From CAYYYP01 sp964475985 (lineage in GTDB: Bacteria > Bdellovibrionota > UBA1018 > CAYHWW01), in the NCBI GenBank assembly GCA_964475985.1, contig CAYYYP010000036.1:1-36175 (forward strand): 36,175 nt of DNA, written 5' to 3'. The notes below the pieces were generated by a model. That model did not search any database and had not been told where the DNA came from. It worked only from the letters and a program-made list of their open reading frames with translations. Below, piece by piece: positions 32,011 through 36,175 of this stretch (positions within the stretch are counted from its first letter, which is position 1; each line of letters opens with the position of its first letter). A program made the translations under genes and the position numbers.

Positions 32011-33138
32011 ATGGCCTTTTCCTTTCAAATAGAAAAATCAGATTTAAAAACAAAAGCTCGCGCGGGAACGTTCCACACCTCCCACGGTTCTGTGCGCACG
32101 CCCATTTTCATGCCGGTCGGCACATTTGCCAGCGTCAAGACGTTGAGTTTCACGGAACTCGAAGGCCTTGGCGCCCAGATTATTTTAGGCAATACCTATC
32201 ACTTGCTGTTGAGACCAGGTCCTGAAGTTTTTGAAAAGGTTGGGGGCTTTCATCCCTTTACTTCTTGGCAGCGCCCGGTGCTCACGGACTCCGGCGGGTT
32301 TCAAATATTTTGTTTACCTAAACGCCGCGAGATCCACGAAACCGGAGCACTTTTTCGGAGCTATACCGACGGCGCCTATCATCTGTTATCGCCCGAAAAA
32401 AGTATCTCCATGCAGGAAGCCATCAATTCGGACATTATGATGGTGCTCGATGAATGTGTCCCATCAACGGTTTCCGTTGAGGAGGCGACCCGCGCCATGC
32501 ATCTTACCCATCGTTGGGCGAAACGAAGTCTAGAAGCTCGGAAAAATCCTGAGCAAAACGCGCTTTTCGGCATCGTCCAAGGCGCGACGAACCTCGATCT
32601 CAGGAAAGAGAGTGCGCAATATTTAAGCTCGCTGCCCTTTGACGGCATGGCCATCGGAGGACTTGCCGTAGGCGAAAAAAAATCCGAACGGGAAGATTTG
32701 ACGGAGTTTACCGCGGAACTTTTGCCAAAGGAAAAACCTCGATACCTCATGGGCGTGGGCACCCCCAGTGATCTCCTCGAAGCGGTTAAGCGCGGAGTAG
32801 ATATGTTTGACTGCATCTTGCCCTCTAAGCTTGCCCAACAAGGCGTCGCATTTACCTGGAAAGGAAAAATACAAACCAGGCGTTCGTTTTACCGGTTTGA
32901 TCAAGGGCCGGTGGATACGGATTGTGCATGCTACTGTTGTAAACGATATTCATTGGCATATATTCACCACCTTACAAAGTGTCAAGAAACCCTGGGTTGG
33001 CGCTTGCTGGTGATCCACAATATGTTTCATTACATTACCCTCATGGAACGCATGCGGAACGCAATCTTGGAAGATCGGTTTCTGGAATTTTATAACGAAT
33101 GGGCGCCAATACTAGCGAGAGTGGACACGCGGCTTTGA
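32011..33138 (+). CDS. tgt: tRNA-guanine transglycosylase
   Basis: Tgt exchanges guanine-34 of certain tRNAs for the queuosine precursor preQ1. Key residues: VLTDSGGFQIF with Asp93 (general base), GIVQGA (188-192), MAIGGLAVGE (213-222), FDCILPS with the nucleophile Asp267, and the zinc site DCACYCC (C305, C307, C310) and His336, with CxCx2C-26-H spacing as in E. coli. The residues after the nucleophile are PSKLAQQG instead of the usual PTRNARNG, a slight variation. I set ATG 32011 because Tgt homologues begin about 10 residues before the first conserved block; the longer frame from 31930 overlaps the divergent gene. 375 aa, normal length. Confidence 0.93.
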   Translation: MAFSFQIEKSDLKTKARAGTFHTSHGSVRTPIFMPVGTFASVKTLSFTELEGLGAQIILGNTYHLLLRPGPEVFEKVGGFHPFTSWQRPVLTDSGGFQIFCLPKRREIHETGALFRSYTDGAYHLLSPEKSISMQEAINSDIMMVLDECVPSTVSVEEATRAMHLTHRWAKRSLEARKNPEQNALFGIVQGATNLDLRKESAQYLSSLPFDGMAIGGLAVGEKKSEREDLTEFTAELLPKEKPRYLMGVGTPSDLLEAVKRGVDMFDCILPSKLAQQGVAFTWKGKIQTRRSFYRFDQGPVDTDCACYCCKRYSLAYIHHLTKCQETLGWRLLVIHNMFHYITLMERMRNAILEDRFLEFYNEWAPILARVDTRL

Positions 33139-33516
33139 TTTTTCTTGAGCGGGTTCTTCGGCCTTTTCTTCGTCGGCTTCCGGGGCACCCATGTCCGAAT
33201 CAAATCCCGAAAAATAACTTGAGGAATGGGAATCGGGAGAAAAATAATTCCCGGTGGGCGTCGTGTCCGGTTTATAAGCGCCATTTCCTTTAGCCGAAGA
33301 TTCTTTTTCGTCCTCAGGCAAAACGGGAATAAACACACGTTTTGATTCACCTCCCTGCCGTTGCGGCGGCGTGAAGGTTTGCGCGGGACAAAATATTGGA
33401 AAAAGGAGCCCTAGGATCAAAATAGGAACGACTTTCTTGAAGCAGCACGACTGCCAAGCGAAAGTTGTTTTCTTGCCAGTAACTGGAATTTTAAGGTAAG
33501 GGCAATGTCCTTGCAT
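33112..33516 (-). CDS. Candidate exported or membrane small protein
   Basis: A 134-residue frame with an N-terminal stretch (VVPILILGLLFPIFCPAQT) preceded by Lys/Phe, like a signal anchor or signal peptide, then a Glu/Ser/Lys/Pro-rich, low-complexity tail with SPDSHSSSYFSGFDSD. Start at ATG 33516; its CATG is shared with the hpnA upstream start. The 3' end overlaps tgt by 27 bases. The ribosome-binding site is poor (AGGAAGAG, 12 bases upstream). The composition looks protein-like, so it may be real, but I give it only fair confidence. Confidence 0.45.
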   Translation of the reverse strand: MQGHCPYLKIPVTGKKTTFAWQSCCFKKVVPILILGLLFPIFCPAQTFTPPQRQGGESKRVFIPVLPEDEKESSAKGNGAYKPDTTPTGNYFSPDSHSSSYFSGFDSDMGAPEADEEKAEEPAQEKSKPRVHSR

Positions 33517-33544
33517 GGCTAGAATCTCTTCCTCTTCTTCCATT

Positions 33545-34639
33545 ATGCCTTCACTTCCCCTGGATTCCAAAGAGCTTGTCTTCGTTACGGGCGGAACTGG
33601 TTTTATCGGGGCTCATGTAGTGAGAGCCCTGCTTCGTAGGGGCATTAGGGTGCGGGCCCTCGTCCGTAAAACCTCGGACCTTAGAAATCTTCAGGATTTT
33701 TCGGATATGGAAGAGCCAGTGGATACGTCACTTCTTGAGCTCGTAGTGGGCGACCTGACGGATAGGGCTTCCTTATTCGGCGCGGCTGAAGGTTGTCAGC
33801 GGATTTTTCACTTAGGTGCCGAGTACAGTTTTTGGTCGTTAAATCCTGCCCTCACCTACCAGAGCAATATCGACGGAACCCGAAACATCATGGAGGCTGC
33901 CCTCCAATATAAACCGATAAGCGTGGTTTATTGTTCAACGGTAGGAACCATGGGACTTTTGGGGCAACCGGCGCCAAGCGATGAGTCGACGCCCATGGAT
34001 CCGGAACAACTTACGAGTCATTACAAAAGGTCCAAACACCAAGCCGAACAGGTTGCTCTTAGGTATTTAGACGACGGGGTGCCTTTAGTTGTTGTGAATC
34101 CAAGCGCTCCCATTGGGGCTCTAGATCGGAAACCGACCCCCACAGGTAAAATTATCGTCGATTTCGTCAATGGAAAGATGCCTGCGTTTGTGGAAACGGG
34201 CTTAAACCTTGTTCACGTTCAGGATGTTGCAGAGGGTCATATTTTGGCGTCTGAGCGTGGTAAAATTGGCGAACGCTATATTTTGGGGAATCAAAACTTA
34301 AAACTGAGCGAAATCTTTGAAGCCCTTGCAAGCATTACCGGCAAGCCTGCGCCGCATATTCGAATCCCCTATGGCATGGCTTATCTTGCGGGATTATTTG
34401 AAACTAAATTCGCTGATTGGATTACGCATTCACCCCCATCGGTCCCCCTTGAGGCAGTGAAGATGTCAAAACGAACCATGTTTTTTAATACCGCAAAGGC
34501 CGTTCAGGAATTAGGATTGCCGCAGACTTCCGTTGAAAAAGCACTTCAAGACTCCGTGAACTGGTTTGCGAAAAACCATTATTTTGATAGGCTGACCGCC
34601 AATTCAGAAATTATGTCGATGGAAATTAAGGAGAAGTAG
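33545..34639 (+). CDS. hpnA: Hopanoid-associated sugar epimerase/NAD-binding protein HpnA
   Basis: Short-chain, extended-SDR family protein found in hopanoid gene clusters. It has a Rossmann glycine motif GGTGFIG (about 16-22 of the chosen start) and YKRSKHQAE with the Tyr-x-x-x-Lys pair. The segment VVNPSAPIGALDRKPTPTGK, followed by NLVHVQDVAEGHILA, is the best HpnA identifier. The original function of HpnA is unclear. Start at ATG 33545 fits family length (364 aa); an upstream ATG at 33515 adds a low-complexity MARISSSSSI. The final codons contain AAGGAG, the ribosome-binding site for hpnH, indicating coupling. Confidence 0.88.
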   Translation: MPSLPLDSKELVFVTGGTGFIGAHVVRALLRRGIRVRALVRKTSDLRNLQDFSDMEEPVDTSLLELVVGDLTDRASLFGAAEGCQRIFHLGAEYSFWSLNPALTYQSNIDGTRNIMEAALQYKPISVVYCSTVGTMGLLGQPAPSDESTPMDPEQLTSHYKRSKHQAEQVALRYLDDGVPLVVVNPSAPIGALDRKPTPTGKIIVDFVNGKMPAFVETGLNLVHVQDVAEGHILASERGKIGERYILGNQNLKLSEIFEALASITGKPAPHIRIPYGMAYLAGLFETKFADWITHSPPSVPLEAVKMSKRTMFFNTAKAVQELGLPQTSVEKALQDSVNWFAKNHYFDRLTANSEIMSMEIKEK

Positions 34640-34640
34640 A

Positions 34641-35660
34641 ATGGGTATACCTTTAAAGCAGGCCATGGAAGTCGGAAAATACGTCATGAAACAGCGCCTT
34701 TCTGGCACAAAAAGGTATCCCTTGGTGCTCATGCTGGAGCCGCTTTTTCGTTGTAACTTGGAGTGTTCTGGGTGCGGGAAAATTCAATTCCCCGAAGAAA
34801 TCCTTAAAAAGACCCTGACTCCCGAGCAATGTTTCCGTGCCGCTGAAGAGTGCCAAGCCCCAGTCATCAGCATTGCTGGCGGTGAGCCGCTCATCCACCC
34901 TCAAATCAAGGAAATCGTAGATGGACTTATTGCCCGCAAGAAATTCATTTACCTTTGCACCAATGCTCTTTTGCTCAAACGCAAACTCGATTTGTTTCAG
35001 CCTTCGGATTATTTGACTTTCAGCGTACATATGGACGGAATTGAAGAGCATCATGATCAATGCGTAAGCCGTGAGGGAGTTTATAAAACTGCTAAGGAAG
35101 CTATTATTGAAGCAAAAAAACGCGGTTTCCGAGTGATGACGAATACGACCGTGTTTGAAGGCCATCCTTCTGAGGATCTCCATAAGTTTTTTGACGAAAT
35201 GATGGTTGCTGGCGTTGACGGAATGATGATCTCTCCTGGATACAGCTACGAAAAAGCACCAAATCAAGACCGTTTCTTGAAACGTGAAAAAACTAAAAAG
35301 CTTTTCCAAGATATCCTGGCTCCGCTTCACACCTCACGGGGCAAAAAGTGGAAGTTCAACCATTCTCCTTTGTTCTTGGAGTTCCTTGAAGGAAAGCATG
35401 AATATCAATGCACTCCTTGGGGAAATCCTAACTACAATGTTTTTGGTTGGCAGCGCCCCTGTTACCTCTTCTCCGAAGAAGGTTATGCGTCAAGTTTCAG
35501 TGACCTCATGGAGAACACGAAGTGGGACAATTACGGCGTAGGCCGTCACGCGAAATGTGAGAATTGCATGGTTCACTGCGGATTTGAACCTACGGCCGTG
35601 AATGACAGCATGAGTTCTGCTTCAAAAATGCTGAAGTCCTTCAAGGCTGCAGTGATGTGA
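34641..35660 (+). CDS. hpnH: Adenosyl-hopene transferase HpnH (radical SAM)
   Basis: HpnH attaches the 5'-deoxyadenosyl group of SAM to diploptene, the first side-chain step of bacteriohopanepolyols. The radical-SAM cluster motif is CNLECSGC (Cys38, Cys42, Cys45), the GGE motif appears as ISIAGGEPL, and a late Cys pair CENCMVHCG is near the C-terminus. Full length (339 aa). Start ATG 34641 with AAGGAG nine bases upstream, only one base after the hpnA stop. Its TGA overlaps the fni GTG by four bases (GTGA). The cluster's other hopanoid genes are not in this window. Confidence 0.95.
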   Translation: MGIPLKQAMEVGKYVMKQRLSGTKRYPLVLMLEPLFRCNLECSGCGKIQFPEEILKKTLTPEQCFRAAEECQAPVISIAGGEPLIHPQIKEIVDGLIARKKFIYLCTNALLLKRKLDLFQPSDYLTFSVHMDGIEEHHDQCVSREGVYKTAKEAIIEAKKRGFRVMTNTTVFEGHPSEDLHKFFDEMMVAGVDGMMISPGYSYEKAPNQDRFLKREKTKKLFQDILAPLHTSRGKKWKFNHSPLFLEFLEGKHEYQCTPWGNPNYNVFGWQRPCYLFSEEGYASSFSDLMENTKWDNYGVGRHAKCENCMVHCGFEPTAVNDSMSSASKMLKSFKAAVM

Positions 35661-36175
35661 CGTCCTCAGATTCAACGAGATCTTTGCAGGCAAGGAAAGA
35701 TCATCACATCGATCTTTGCCTGCAAGATGAAGTTGAGTTTTATGATTCAAGAAAATCAGGATTTGAATCCTGGCGCTTTGATCATGATGCTTTACCGGAA
35801 ATTGATTTTGACGAAATCGACACTTCGGTCGAAATTCTTGGTAAAAAACTTTCCGCACCTTTAATCATCGGCGCCATGACCGGTGGGACGGAACGGGCGG
35901 GTGGCATCAACCGAGCGTTGGCGCTTGGCGCTCAAAATCAAGGCATCGCCCTAGCATTAGGGTCTCAACGACCTCTATTGAAAGCTCTGAACATCACGTC
36001 ACAGAATGATCCGTCCATGCAAGCGATCCGTGACTCTTACTTTGTGAAGGATTTTGCCCCAAATCTTCCTCTTCTCTTTGGAAACCTAGGTGCGGTTCAA
36101 CTCAATTATGGCGTGGACCTTGATGATCTAAAGCGTTTGGTAGCCCAATCCAAGATTGATGCACTGAATCTTCAT
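35657..36175 (+). CDS. fni: Type 2 isopentenyl-diphosphate delta-isomerase, N-terminal part
   Basis: Fni interconverts isopentenyl and dimethylallyl diphosphate with FMN and NADPH. The frame starts at GTG 35657, overlapping the hpnH stop (GTGA), and continues without a stop to the window edge for 173 codons. Signature segments: ARKDHHIDL, LPEIDFDEIDTSVEILGKKL, APLIIGAMTGGTERAGGIN, GIALALGSQRPLL and LFGNLGAVQLNYG. These match Fni clearly; about half the protein lies outside. Translational coupling to hpnH places isoprenoid precursor isomerisation and hopanoid extension in one operon. Confidence 0.95.
   Translation, partial: MTSSDSTRSLQARKDHHIDLCLQDEVEFYDSRKSGFESWRFDHDALPEIDFDEIDTSVEILGKKLSAPLIIGAMTGGTERAGGINRALALGAQNQGIALALGSQRPLLKALNITSQNDPSMQAIRDSYFVKDFAPNLPLLFGNLGAVQLNYGVDLDDLKRLVAQSKIDALNLH

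Noticed and set aside
32379..32816. 145-aa antisense frame inside tgt
   Set aside because: Opposite a strongly supported tgt; Ser/Arg-rich shadow composition.
34653..35330. 225-aa antisense frame inside hpnH
   Set aside because: It lies opposite the conserved radical-SAM gene, and its composition is that of a reverse-strand shadow.

Overview
The window (36,175 bases, about half G+C, Gram-negative) has no rRNA, tRNA or CRISPR array that I can see. Outer-membrane-type and many Sec-exported proteins, a lipoprotein, a membrane PilZ protein, anhydro-MurNAc recycling (anmK), hopanoid genes (hpnA, hpnH) and a type 2 isopentenyl-diphosphate isomerase (fni) point to a Gram-negative bacterium. The many exported orphans and the TM-PilZ architecture would suit the former Deltaproteobacteria, for example the Bdellovibrionota. 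That placement is an inference from gene content, not a measurement.

Layout. (1) Positions 1-5400 are an accessory patch. It holds the start of a small membrane protein, a 5'-truncated copper-type multicopper oxidase joined to a CopB-like barrel, an alpha/beta hydrolase abutting it head to head, two GNAT acetyltransferases, and a serine recombinase with a 74-residue partner gene. Around the recombinase lie paired palindromes and a dense run of hairpins. (2) Positions 5400-23800 are a block of mostly exported proteins of unknown function on both strands. About eleven have signal peptides. Those with a recognisable theme are an S1/P1-type zinc nuclease, a TraB/TIKI-like protein with GxxH motifs, two proteins with faint ATP-grasp/PPDK-like motifs and several helical-repeat (HEAT-like) proteins. 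A BrnT/BrnA toxin-antitoxin pair with its own operator sits inside the block. (3) Positions 23900-30300 hold a Gfo/Idh/MocA oxidoreductase, an exported DUF2236 (MpaB/latex-clearing type) oxygenase, a GAF protein, a TM-PilZ/lipoprotein operon, anmK and two translationally coupled small genes. (4) Positions 30400-36175 are housekeeping and isoprenoid genes: a RetSat/CrtISO-like FAD oxidoreductase, tgt, and an hpnA-hpnH-fni operon with overlapping or abutting genes. fni runs off the end of the window.

How they work together. hpnA, hpnH and fni form one unit: Fni interconverts IPP and DMAPP for isoprenoids, HpnH adds adenosine to hopene, and HpnA is the hopanoid-associated epimerase-like protein. 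anmK serves peptidoglycan recycling and the PilZ protein suggests cyclic-di-GMP control. The exported block looks like a lineage-specific secretome island with no pathway readable from sequence alone. It is the most likely place for undescribed biology, with the hairpin cluster at 5203-5335 and the recombinase module the most unusual DNA-level signals.
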